NCBI GenBank assembly: GCA_964532995.1
Contig: CAZHJN010000001.1
Location: 35,173-99,172 of the forward strand
Length of the DNA: 64,000 nucleotides
Origin: DTJG01 sp964532995
GTDB lineage: Bacteria > Ratteibacteria > UBA8468 > B48-G9 > DTJG01
Reading direction: 5' to 3'
The position numbers were made by a program, and so were the translations under genes. Shown here in pieces: positions 9,939 through 17,813 of the stretch. Under the pieces are notes generated by a model. The model saw nothing but the letters and a program-made list of their open reading frames with translations, did not search any database and was not told the origin of the DNA. Within the stretch, counting starts at the first letter, position 1; every line of letters begins with the position of its first letter.

Positions 9939-10011
9939 CAGGCCTGGGAGGATTTGAACCTCCAACCTACGGTTTTGGAGACCGCCGCTCTGCCGTTAGA
10001 GCTACAGGCCT
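9939..10011 (-). tRNA. trnW: tRNA-Trp (CCA anticodon)
   Basis: A 73-nt cloverleaf on the minus strand. The acceptor stem AGGCCTG/CAGGCCT is perfectly paired, the D arm is GCTC/GAGC, and the anticodon loop CTCCAAA exposes CCA. The T arm is GGAGG-TTCAAAT-CCTCC. The 3' CCA is not encoded: the discriminator G is followed by CAA. It begins one base after the rpmG stop codon, so it must be cut out of the tuf-rpmG-secE transcript. Confidence 0.97.
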
Positions 10012-10012
10012 A

Positions 10013-10159
10013 TCAGGTTTCTTTATGGACCGTATGCTTACGGCAGCATGGACAGAACTTTTTCAATTCAAGACGGCCCTTATTCTTTTTCTTGTTTTTC
10101 TCTGTTGCGTAATTCCGCATTTTACACTCTGAGCATGCAAGTAATATATTTTCAACCAT
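10013..10159 (-). CDS. rpmG: Ribosomal protein L33 (zinc-binding form)
   Basis: Small 50S protein of 48 residues starting with the ATG at 10159. It has the L33 pattern: an N-terminal strand, CSEC at 9-12, the RNYATEKNKKKN segment and CPCC at 36-39. These four cysteines make it the zinc-containing (C+) form. It sits between tuf and tRNA-Trp, which is the conserved position of rpmG in this supercluster, and its stop codon is one base from the tRNA 5' end. Confidence 0.96.
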   Translation of the reverse strand: MVENILLACSECKMRNYATEKNKKKNKGRLELKKFCPCCRKHTVHKET

Positions 10160-10170
10160 AGTTTATATCC

Positions 10171-11373
10171 TCAAGATATAATCTCAGTAATTGCTCCAGA
10201 ACCAACTGTTCTTCCACCTTCCCTTATCGCAAACCTCAACCCTTTCTCCATCGCCACTGGCATTATCAATTCTGCCTCCATCTCTATATTATCCCCGGGC
10301 ATAACCATCTCTACACCTTCAGGCAACTTTATCGTACCGGTTACATCTGTCGTCCTGAAGAAAAATTGCGGCCTGTATCCAGTGAAAAATGGAGTGTGTC
10401 TTCCTCCCTCTTCTTTCTTCAATACATATACCTGCGCCTTGAATTTTTTATGAGGGGTGATACTGCCTGGCGCCGCTATTACCATACCTCTCTCTATCCC
10501 TTCCTTCTCAATCCCTCTCAATAACAACCCAACATTGTCTCCAGCTACAGCTTCATCAAGTATCTTCCTGAACATCTCAACACTGGTAACAACTGTCTTG
10601 GGCATCTCTTCCCTTAATCCTATAATCTCTACCTCTTCCCCAGACTTTATCTTTCCTCTCTCCACCCTTCCTGTCGCCACTGTACCTCTTCCTGTTATCG
10701 AAAATACATCTTCAACCGCTAACAAAAATGGCTGGTCCACAAGCCTCACAGGCTCAGGTATGTAACTGTCAACTGCATCCATCAACTGCCATATCGGTCC
10801 GCATTTCTCACATTCCCTCTTACCACATCCACAACTCAATGCCTCCAATGCTGACCCCTTTATTATCGGTATCTCGTCTCCAGGAAATTCATACTTGCTC
10901 AATAACTCCCTCACCTCTAACTCCACCAGCTCTATCAATTCTTTATCCGCCAGCATATCCATCTTATTCAAAAATACAACTATCGCAGGTACACCCACCT
11001 GCCTGGCTAACAGTATGTGTTCCCTCGTCTGCGGCATCGGACCATCAGGCGCACTCACCACCAGTATCGATCCATCCATCTGCGCAGCACCGGTTATCAT
11101 GTTCTTTATATAATCAGCATGCCCGGGACAGTCTATGTGCGCATAATGCCGCTTCTCAGTCTCATATTCTATATGCGCTATCTGTATCGTTAATCCCCTC
11201 TCCTTCTCCTCCGGCGCTTTGTCTATGTCTTCATACTTCAAATGCTGCGCCTTCCCCGCCTTCGATAATACCAACGTTATAGCACTGCTCAATGTCGTCT
11301 TCCCATGATCTACATGTCCTATCGTTCCTATGTTTACATGTGGCTTGCTCCTTACAAATTTCTCCTTTGCCAT
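10171..11373 (-). CDS. tuf: Elongation factor Tu
   Basis: GTPase that delivers aminoacyl-tRNA to the ribosome. The 400 residues show GHVDHGKT (19-26), DCPGH (81-85), NKMD (136-139) and SAL (174-176), followed by the two beta-barrel domains ending GRTVGSGAITEI. After SAL, residues 181-191 carry an unexpected cysteine cluster, CGCGKRECEKC (Cys181, 183, 188, 191). The homologous surface in well-known EF-Tus has a short acidic loop without cysteines. AGGGGG lies 7-8 bases before the ATG. It is the first protein gene of the operon, behind tRNA-Gly and tRNA-Thr. Confidence 0.98.
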   Translation of the reverse strand: MAKEKFVRSKPHVNIGTIGHVDHGKTTLSSAITLVLSKAGKAQHLKYEDIDKAPEEKERGLTIQIAHIEYETEKRHYAHIDCPGHADYIKNMITGAAQMDGSILVVSAPDGPMPQTREHILLARQVGVPAIVVFLNKMDMLADKELIELVELEVRELLSKYEFPGDEIPIIKGSALEALSCGCGKRECEKCGPIWQLMDAVDSYIPEPVRLVDQPFLLAVEDVFSITGRGTVATGRVERGKIKSGEEVEIIGLREEMPKTVVTSVEMFRKILDEAVAGDNVGLLLRGIEKEGIERGMVIAAPGSITPHKKFKAQVYVLKKEEGGRHTPFFTGYRPQFFFRTTDVTGTIKLPEGVEMVMPGDNIEMEAELIMPVAMEKGLRFAIREGGRTVGSGAITEIIS

Positions 11374-11429
11374 TGCCTTACCCCCTGGTTACAGAAAAAA
11401 ATAGATAACGCACAATTTTCTGGCTGCCA

Positions 11430-11501
11430 AGCTGCTGATGGGAATCGAACCCATGACCCCGTCCTTACCAAGGACGTGCTCTACCCCTGAGCCACAGCAG
11501 C
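11430..11501 (-). tRNA. trnT: tRNA-Thr (GGT anticodon)
   Basis: A 72-nt cloverleaf. The acceptor GCTGCTG/CAGCAGC is fully paired, the anticodon stem CGTCC/GGACG surrounds loop TTGGTAA with anticodon GGT, and the T arm is ATGGG-TTCGATT-CCCAT. CCA is not encoded. It lies 56 nt upstream of tuf and downstream of a promoter at 11552-11580, so it is probably processed from the tuf operon transcript. Confidence 0.97.
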
Positions 11502-11551
11502 CTGAGCTCATCTGAATCTGAAATTGTCCCGACGCAGTGTCAAGAGTTATT

Positions 11552-11580
11552 ATTTTACACAATATAAAACAAAACGTCAA
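11552..11580 (-). promoter_or_regulatory. Sigma70-type promoter for tRNA-Thr/tuf
   Basis: On the minus strand TTGACG (11580-11575), a 17-nt spacer and TAAAAT (11557-11552) make a strong housekeeping promoter in the gap between the two tRNA genes. It would start transcripts about 45 nt before tRNA-Thr. It is a second entry into the tuf-ribosomal-RNA polymerase operon. Confidence 0.6.
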
Positions 11581-11594
11581 ATCTTATCTATTAG

Positions 11595-11666
11595 AGCGGG
11601 ATACGGGATTTGAACCCGTGACTTCGACCTTGGCAAGGTCGCACTCTACCGCTGAGTTAATCCCGC
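11595..11666 (-). tRNA. trnG: tRNA-Gly (GCC anticodon)
   Basis: A 72-nt cloverleaf with acceptor GCGGGAT/ATCCCGC, anticodon stem CGACC/GGTCG, loop TTGCCAA (anticodon GCC) and T arm ACGGG-TTCAAAT-CCCGT. CCA is not encoded. It is the first gene of the tuf operon, about 60 nt behind the promoter at 11727-11755. Confidence 0.97.
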
Positions 11667-11726
11667 TTAATTATTCTTACCATAAATTTTGAGGAGAAAA
11701 CAATAAACCATATAATGTAGATAAAT

Positions 11727-11755
11727 ATTCTAGATTATCAACATTATCTTGTCAA
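11727..11755 (-). promoter_or_regulatory. Sigma70-type promoter for tRNA-Gly and the tuf operon
   Basis: Minus-strand TTGACA (11755-11750), 17-nt spacer, TAGAAT (11732-11727). The -35 box is a perfect consensus match and overlaps the stop region of the upstream GT39/PAP2 gene. It is the outermost promoter of the tRNA-Gly...rpoBC operon. Confidence 0.65.
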
Positions 11756-13866
11756 ATTTTATTTTCTTTCTGTTCCCTCCTGGATCTGACAGAAAAAACA
11801 AAAGTGTGGACTTTCAAAACAATCCAGAAAGCAATAAAACCGATGGCCGAACCGACAAGAATATCCCTGAAGAAGTGTACTCCTGAAGAAACCCTGGAAA
11901 AAGCAACTGCGATTGCAATAAGATAAAAAGGTACTTTTAACACAGGAAAAAGCCAGCCTAAGAAAGCAGCAGTTGAAAAAGCCGTTTGCGAGTGTCCTGA
12001 CGGAAAGGAACCCGATTTCAAAACAGGTCCTGTGATATTAATATTCATTTTCTCACCAAAATAAGCAACAGGTCTGGGCGAAGGGCAAATCTCTTTCAAA
12101 ATATGGACAAGTATCGCGCCAACAATAATAATAATTATGAACATACCCGTATATTTCAGAAAATCCTTTCTCCTTGAAAAAAAAAGAATCAGGGACACCA
12201 CCAAAACAGCTACTTCGGTTGAACCAAGATACCCTGTATTGAACAATAAAATTGCAAAAAATTTATGTTCTGCACTTATCCTGTTAACAGCAAGAAAAGC
12301 CCGGTTATCAACAGAAATCAAATCTCTCCAGAAATTTCTTTCATAGAATTCAGCAGAGTTAAAAACGGATCTGTCTGTTTCATAAGTCTTGAAATCCACA
12401 CATTTATAAAAATAAAAAGTTTTTACCTTCTTATTTCTGTAATATATTTCAAGTGTTATCGGTTTTTCTATCTTTCCAAATTTATAAATCTTATCAGGTG
12501 AATCCCTGAAGTGTTCATCAGTAAAAAAAATTCCTGTTTTTCCATAAAGGGTTTTTCTTAAATTTTTATTTCTTTGCCAGAAGTCATATTGATCCACTCT
12601 TTTACTCAGGCAATAAAGATGACTTTGTGCGGTATGAGCTGGAAGATAAAATGCCATCTGGCTGGCAAGATAAAATTTATGAGTAAACAAAAAAGTATCA
12701 GTTCTGTTTTCTTCACGAAAATATTCTGCAAGATAAGCGGCCTTATCCCATCCATAAAGGTCACCTGTCGGATCAATTTCAGAAGGCAATGGCAAACAGT
12801 GAAAAACGACCTGAACAGGAATCAAAGAAGTAAATAAAGCACCTGTATACAGAACAATATGCCTGAAAAATCTCCTGATTCTATTGGAGTTTTCGCCACA
12901 TTTTAAAAGAAAGTTTGCACCGGGTATGATAAGTGTGAGATATCCAGGAGCTGGCCAGTGTGGAAGAATTTCATTTGATAGAGAAGCATAACCAAATACA
13001 GCAAAAACAGGAAAGGCAAAGATAAAAAGGAGTTTTTCAAAGTTATCTGATAGAGAAAAAAATCTCCTTGCAGAATTAATAAAAACCAGAGCCAGCAATA
13101 TCCAGATAAAAGGTGATATTACAGCCATCTGCGCGACTGAATTTTGAATAAAAATACCCGGATTAAAAAAATTTTTTTCACCCAATCCGTGACTGAATTG
13201 AAAAGCAAAAGAAGCCCAGTGATTGTTATAATTCCAGATTAAGACAGGGCTGAAAACAAGCAGGCTGATAAAAAATCCACAGTATAAATATTTTTTCTTA
13301 AGATGGCTTCGCATATGTTTGTCAGCTATGACAAAAATAAAAATTGACAGATATAAAAAGAAACCGGTATATTTTGTAAGTAATGACAATCCAACCAGAA
13401 AACCAAGGAGATACCATAAACTGTTTGTACCGGTGAAACGAATTTTCCATAGCGTCATTATTGATAACAACCAGAAAACTGAAAGAATCGTATCCGGAAC
13501 AGTCATAATTCCACCGAGAACAGAAAAAAGAGGAGTCAGACAGAAAATAACTGCTGCCCAGAACCCGCAGGAAGCGGAATAAACATTTCTTCCCATTGTA
13601 AATAATAACCAGAAACAGATTGAAGAAGAAATAAGAGCAGGCATTCTGACAGCGAGTGGCGTATTACCCAGTATTTTCAAAAAAGGCCAGACAACATAAC
13701 CAACAAGCGGTGGATGGTCAAAATATGAAAATGAGGGATGAACAGCATACTGATAATAATGAGCCTCATCACCGGTTAACCCGTAAAAGGATGCTATGAA
13801 AAGTCTGATTAAAAAAGAAACGCCGAAAATCAAAAATAGATAGTTTGTATATTTTCTTTCATCCAT
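11752..13866 (-). CDS. GT39-family glycosyltransferase fused to a PAP2 lipid phosphatase
   Basis: Polytopic membrane protein of 704 residues. Residues 1-350 match the ArnT/PMT-type GT39 fold: an early acidic pair in GDEAHYY (Asp33, Glu34) and many hydrophobic spans. Residues 350-530 are a soluble extracytoplasmic stretch. Residues 540-690 are a PAP2 domain with all three signatures: K591...R598-P599, PSGH at 622-625, and S657-R658...H664...D668. GT39 enzymes use polyprenyl-phosphate sugars to decorate lipid A or glycans; PAP2 enzymes dephosphorylate lipids such as lipid A or undecaprenyl pyrophosphate. The gene overlaps by 8 nt a GT2 that would supply the donor, so the pair probably glycosylates and dephosphorylates an envelope lipid. 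The substrate is unknown. Confidence 0.85.
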   Translation of the reverse strand: MDERKYTNYLFLIFGVSFLIRLFIASFYGLTGDEAHYYQYAVHPSFSYFDHPPLVGYVVWPFLKILGNTPLAVRMPALISSSICFWLLFTMGRNVYSASCGFWAAVIFCLTPLFSVLGGIMTVPDTILSVFWLLSIMTLWKIRFTGTNSLWYLLGFLVGLSLLTKYTGFFLYLSIFIFVIADKHMRSHLKKKYLYCGFFISLLVFSPVLIWNYNNHWASFAFQFSHGLGEKNFFNPGIFIQNSVAQMAVISPFIWILLALVFINSARRFFSLSDNFEKLLFIFAFPVFAVFGYASLSNEILPHWPAPGYLTLIIPGANFLLKCGENSNRIRRFFRHIVLYTGALFTSLIPVQVVFHCLPLPSEIDPTGDLYGWDKAAYLAEYFREENRTDTFLFTHKFYLASQMAFYLPAHTAQSHLYCLSKRVDQYDFWQRNKNLRKTLYGKTGIFFTDEHFRDSPDKIYKFGKIEKPITLEIYYRNKKVKTFYFYKCVDFKTYETDRSVFNSAEFYERNFWRDLISVDNRAFLAVNRISAEHKFFAILLFNTGYLGSTEVAVLVVSLILFFSRRKDFLKYTGMFIIIIIVGAILVHILKEICPSPRPVAYFGEKMNINITGPVLKSGSFPSGHSQTAFSTAAFLGWLFPVLKVPFYLIAIAVAFSRVSSGVHFFRDILVGSAIGFIAFWIVLKVHTFVFSVRSRREQKENKI

Positions 13867-14572
13867 TAAAAAAACCTGTTCTCAGTAATATTACCCTGTA
13901 AAGATAGGTTAGAAGTGTGAAAAATTTTAACTTTGAGCTTCCATATTTTCTTTTATGAAAAACAATGGGAAACTCCTTTACCCTGAAATTTTTTCTGAAA
14001 ATATGGTAAAAAACTTCTGCAACGATAAAAGCATCTTTCGCCTTTAATGCAGGATATATTTCTGAAAGTGTGGATAACCTGAAAAATCTGAAACCAGAGG
14101 TTGGATCAGTAAGTCTGATACCCAGAACACACCGCAGGTAAATCCTTGCGCAACGCGTGATGATTTCTCGTATTATATCCTGTCTTAAACTTTTCCCACC
14201 TGAAAGAAATCTTGATCCTGAAGCCACATCAGCATTTTCAAGACAACTCAAAAGATCCGGAATAAATTCCGGGGAATGAGAAAAATCCCCATCCATTTCG
14301 CCTATGATGTCATATTTTTTTTCAATTGCAATTTTATATCCGAATCTTCCAGCATATCCCCTTCCTTTCCTATCTTTTCGAATAAAAACATCCACACGGG
14401 GATCATCCTGAAAGTGTTTCATTGCAATATAACCCGTTCCGTCAGGAGAATTGTCGTCAACAACTATCACATGTATATCAAGTGGTAAGTTTATTATATG
14501 TTTTACAAGTGGAACAATATTATCTTTTTCGTTATATGTTGGTATTATCACCGCTACTTTCTTATTTCCCAC
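13859..14572 (-). CDS. Dolichol-phosphate-mannose-synthase-like GT2 glycosyltransferase
   Basis: Cytoplasmic-face enzyme predicted to load a nucleotide sugar onto polyprenyl phosphate. The 237 residues show AVIIPTYNEKDN at the N-terminus, VVDDNSPDGT (about 37-46), the acidic DGDFSH motif near 94-99 and a DPM1-like C-terminal FHKRKYGSSK. It lacks the C-terminal membrane helices found in some relatives. It overlaps the upstream GT9 by 11 nt and the downstream GT39/PAP2 gene by 8 nt, which fits production of the lipid-linked donor for GT39. The sugar cannot be told from sequence. Confidence 0.9.
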   Translation of the reverse strand: MGNKKVAVIIPTYNEKDNIVPLVKHIINLPLDIHVIVVDDNSPDGTGYIAMKHFQDDPRVDVFIRKDRKGRGYAGRFGYKIAIEKKYDIIGEMDGDFSHSPEFIPDLLSCLENADVASGSRFLSGGKSLRQDIIREIITRCARIYLRCVLGIRLTDPTSGFRFFRLSTLSEIYPALKAKDAFIVAEVFYHIFRKNFRVKEFPIVFHKRKYGSSKLKFFTLLTYLYRVILLRTGFFNG

Positions 14573-15671
14573 CGGCTAATCTCCTGATGGATTTTGCAAC
14601 TGTTTCTGGAGTGATGAGTTCCATACAATTTGGAGTGATTGAACAAACTCTATTATAACAGCACGCACAGGAAACATCACTGATAATTTTTTCTCCAGCA
14701 CCATAAATTTCAATTTCATCAGCAGAAGTTGGACCGAATAAAGCAACGGTTTTTTTACCGAGCCCGGCCGAAGCATGGAGTGCAAAGGTATCACAACAAA
14801 CGATGACATCGCAGAGATCAAGCAATCCAAAAAAATAGTCTATTGAATTTGAATGCCCGGCGTTTATCAGTTTTCTTTCACTTTTCTCAACAATCAATCT
14901 TAACAGATCCTTCTCTTCGCTACCCCCAAAAACTACAATTTCAAAATCATCAAGCAATGAAAAAAGTTTTATGAAATGTTTCTCAGGCCATCTTTTTGTA
15001 ATCCATCTATTTCCTGTGCCAACAACCGCACCAAGCACCTTTTTCCCCATAAGATTATTCCTTTCGAAGAAAGATTTTGCATTTTTTCTTGAAGCATCAG
15101 AAATTGGCACTATTATTTTCCCATAATAAGGCACTTCAGCTATTTCCGCGATAAATGCCTGGTATGTTTTTTTATTTTCCTTCTTCAATTTATCATCATG
15201 ACTCAACAATAAATACTGTTGTGCTGAATGAGAAGAACAGCAAACAAGACCATCTGAATCAAACCAGAATCCCTTTTTCTTCTTTGCTTTCGCAAGTCCT
15301 GCAAGGATTAAAGCATCGTCATCTAAATCAAGGTTTATAGCTAAATCGAACCCAATATGCGAAATAAAAGCCAGAGCACGGGATTTATGGATAACTCTGT
15401 CAACAAAACTATTACCCTGAAGTACCCCCACAACATTATCGTCTGCAATCCAGAAGATTTTACTCTCCGGATATAATGATTTCAGCGGTTCACACAGTGC
15501 GGTGGTCCTCAACACATCCCCTAAAGCTCCAAGCTTGATTATTAGAATTTTGAAATCCGCACGCTCATATCTGTCGCAATTTTCGCACATTAATCCTTCG
15601 TTCTTATGAAAAACGCATGGTCTATCAGGTAAGAAAAAACGACAGGACTGCTTGAGTTTGTATTCTTTCAT
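14562..15671 (-). CDS. GT9-family (heptosyltransferase-like) glycosyltransferase
   Basis: Predicted lipopolysaccharide-core or related glycan glycosyltransferase, 369 residues. The GT-B fold is marked by IIKLGALGDVLRTTAL at about 44-59 and by the C-terminal donor-site pattern CDTFALHASAGLGKKTVALF followed by GPTSADE. An N-terminal extension of about 40 residues has four cysteines (10, 19, 29, 32; the last two as CENC) that could hold a metal. This extension is absent from classical WaaC/WaaF. It is the first gene of a three-gene operon behind the promoter at 15714-15742. Confidence 0.85.
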   Translation of the reverse strand: MKEYKLKQSCRFFLPDRPCVFHKNEGLMCENCDRYERADFKILIIKLGALGDVLRTTALCEPLKSLYPESKIFWIADDNVVGVLQGNSFVDRVIHKSRALAFISHIGFDLAINLDLDDDALILAGLAKAKKKKGFWFDSDGLVCCSSHSAQQYLLLSHDDKLKKENKKTYQAFIAEIAEVPYYGKIIVPISDASRKNAKSFFERNNLMGKKVLGAVVGTGNRWITKRWPEKHFIKLFSLLDDFEIVVFGGSEEKDLLRLIVEKSERKLINAGHSNSIDYFFGLLDLCDVIVCCDTFALHASAGLGKKTVALFGPTSADEIEIYGAGEKIISDVSCACCYNRVCSITPNCMELITPETVAKSIRRLAGGK

Positions 15672-15713
15672 TGTGAAAAACTGGTTGCGATGTTAAAAAT
15701 CTCCATTTTATCC

Positions 15714-15742
15714 ATTATAAACAAGTGCGATTCCAGGGTCAA
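15714..15742 (-). promoter_or_regulatory. Strong sigma70-type promoter for the GT9-GT2-GT39/PAP2 operon
   Basis: Minus-strand TTGACC (15742-15737), 17-nt spacer and a perfect TATAAT (15719-15714). It begins directly after the rluD stop codon, giving the glycan operon an independent start with a leader of about 35 nt. Confidence 0.7.
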
Positions 15743-16648
15743 TTAAATTGCATCCTCCATTCCAAGTTTCTTCAATAAATCAATAAAATCTTCAGGCATC
15801 CCTGCAGTAAAATGAAGCAATCTTTTTGTTTCAGGGTGTAAAAACGAAATGGAAAAAGCATGAAGCGCCTGTCTGCCAATAAGAATACTCTGTCTACCGT
15901 ATTTTTTGTCTCCAAGTACTGGATGACCTAAAAATGAAAGACTCACCCTGATTTGATGTGTCCTGCCTGTAACAGGCATAACTTCAAGATATGTGGTATT
16001 TCCTGCTTTTTTAAGTATTCTGAACTTCGTAATTGATTTTTTACCAGAAAATCTTACAGAAACTTTTGTCAGATCATTTCTTGTGCTGTAAAGAGGCAGT
16101 GAAATTTCATCCATCCCATCAGGGAAAAAACCCTCAACAACTGTTCTGTAAACCTTCTTCACAAGTCTGTCCCTGAACTGATTCACGATATCAAGATGAG
16201 CAGAATCTGTCTTTGCAAAAATGATACATCCGGAGGTATCCCTATCAAGACGATGTACAACGCCGGGTCTCAGCGGCAGTCCTGTTGAAGAAACCTTTGT
16301 ATGCCCGAGTACGAGGTTCAAAAGGGTTCCCCTGGTTTGTCCTGAAACAGGGTGCGTCATTATACCTGCTGGCTTGTTAACAACTATTATATGCCTGTCC
16401 TCATAGAGAATTTCCAGATTTCCCTTTTCGGGCGCAAGCTTAATGGATGGTTTTTCAAAAGTTCCCTGTATTTCAATCACATCGCCCTTTTGAAGTCTGC
16501 AGGAAGGAACTGTAACGAAATTTTGATTTACTGAGACATAATGATTTTCTATCAATTTTTTGCAAAACTCTCTTGAAACACCGGTAAGGTTTTCTGCCAG
16601 AAACTTATCAAGTCTCTCAGTGGCGTCTTTGTCAAATACAAATTTCAC
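15743..16648 (-). CDS. rluD: RluA-family 23S rRNA pseudouridine synthase (RluD-like)
   Basis: Converts uridines in 23S rRNA to pseudouridine. The 301 residues have an N-terminal S4 RNA-binding domain (about 8-70) and a catalytic domain with the family motif RPGVVHRLDRDTSG, whose second Asp is the nucleophile, plus VTGRTHQIRVSLSFLGHPVL further on. RluD, which modifies positions 1911/1915/1917 of helix 69 in E. coli, is the closest well-known member by length and S4 domain, but the exact site is an inference. It lies 1 nt after the acyl-CoA dehydrogenase gene. Confidence 0.88.
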   Translation of the reverse strand: MKFVFDKDATERLDKFLAENLTGVSREFCKKLIENHYVSVNQNFVTVPSCRLQKGDVIEIQGTFEKPSIKLAPEKGNLEILYEDRHIIVVNKPAGIMTHPVSGQTRGTLLNLVLGHTKVSSTGLPLRPGVVHRLDRDTSGCIIFAKTDSAHLDIVNQFRDRLVKKVYRTVVEGFFPDGMDEISLPLYSTRNDLTKVSVRFSGKKSITKFRILKKAGNTTYLEVMPVTGRTHQIRVSLSFLGHPVLGDKKYGRQSILIGRQALHAFSISFLHPETKRLLHFTAGMPEDFIDLLKKLGMEDAI

Positions 16649-16649
16649 T

Positions 16650-17810
16650 TCATATTTTCCTGCGAGAAAGTTCCCTGATCAATTCAAGAGCAATAACATT
16701 CCTCTGTATCTGATTTGTACCTTCATAGATCTGAGTTATTTTTGCATCTCTCATCATTTTCTCTACAGGATAGTCCCGCATGTATCCATAACCGCCGAAA
16801 ATCTGAACAGCATCCACTGTAACCTTCATGGCAACATCAGAAGCAAGCAATTTCGCCATCGCTGATTCTTTAGAACCTGAAGATTTTCCGCAATCTATCA
16901 TTCTTGCTGTTGCGTATGTAAGAGCACGCGCTGCTTCAATTTGAGTTGCCATATCTGCAAGCATATGCTGAACTGCCTGGAAGGATGATATTGGCTGACC
17001 AAATTGATATCTTTTATGAGCATATTCAAGCGCCGCTTCAAAAGCACCCTGCGCTATTCCGAGAGCCTGCGCCGCAACGCCAGGTCTTGTTGCATCAAAG
17101 GTTTTCATCGCCACAATAAAACCCATACCCTCTTTGCCGAGAAGATTTTCAACAGGTACCCTGCAATCAGTAAATATGAGTTCTCTTGTCGCTGATGCCC
17201 TTATTCCAAGTTTCTTTTCCTTTTTCCCAAAAGTGAAACCATCCATACCTTTTTCAACTATAAAAGCAGATGCGCCTCTGGCCCCTTTCTTTGGATCTGT
17301 TATCGCAATAACCGTATAAATTTCAGCCTCTCCTCCATTCGTAATCCATTGTTTCGTTCCATTTAAAATATAATAGTCGCCCTGTTTTCTTGCCTGAGTT
17401 CTTATAGAACCGGCGTCACTTCCTGCTTCTGGTTCGGTTAAGCCAAAAGCAGCAATTTTTTCGCCTTTCGCAAGTGGAGGGAGATACTTCTGTTTCTGGT
17501 TTTCATTTCCAAATAACACTATGGGGAAAGTACCTAACGCAGAAGCCGCAAGTGAAAGAGAAATACCACCGCAAACTCTGCTCAGTTCCTCTATGGCAAG
17601 ACATAACTCAAAAATTCCAAAACCCATTCCGCCGTATTTTTCCTCAATGTAAATCCCGAAAAGATCAGACTGAGCAAGTATTTTCACAATTTCCCAGGGA
17701 AATTCTTCTGTTTCATCGTAATATGCCCTTTTGGGTTTTATCTTTTCTTCAGCAATCTCACGGGCCAGAGATTGAATCATTTTTTGTTCTTCTGTTAAAA
17801 GATAATCCAT
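16650..17810 (-). CDS. Acyl-CoA dehydrogenase family flavoprotein
   Basis: FAD enzyme of the medium/short-chain acyl-CoA dehydrogenase type, 386 residues. It has the N-terminal helical domain (LTEEQKMIQSLAREIAEEKI), the FAD/substrate motif FGLTEPEAGSDAGS, KQWITNGGEAEIY, and a C-terminal domain with FGGYGYMRDYPVEK and YEGTNQIQR, whose Glu363 is the usual catalytic base. It sits 3 nt after fabF in the fatty-acid synthesis run, an odd place for a beta-oxidation enzyme. A biosynthetic or membrane-lipid role is possible. No electron-transfer flavoprotein gene is in the window. Confidence 0.9.
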   Translation of the reverse strand: MDYLLTEEQKMIQSLAREIAEEKIKPKRAYYDETEEFPWEIVKILAQSDLFGIYIEEKYGGMGFGIFELCLAIEELSRVCGGISLSLAASALGTFPIVLFGNENQKQKYLPPLAKGEKIAAFGLTEPEAGSDAGSIRTQARKQGDYYILNGTKQWITNGGEAEIYTVIAITDPKKGARGASAFIVEKGMDGFTFGKKEKKLGIRASATRELIFTDCRVPVENLLGKEGMGFIVAMKTFDATRPGVAAQALGIAQGAFEAALEYAHKRYQFGQPISSFQAVQHMLADMATQIEAARALTYATARMIDCGKSSGSKESAMAKLLASDVAMKVTVDAVQIFGGYGYMRDYPVEKMMRDAKITQIYEGTNQIQRNVIALELIRELSRRKI

Positions 17811-17813
17811 TTA

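Noticed and set aside
10728..11282. A 184-codon plus-strand frame opposite tuf, rich in Ser/Pro
   Set aside because: It is an antisense shadow caused by tuf codon use, with no ribosome site or recognisable domain.
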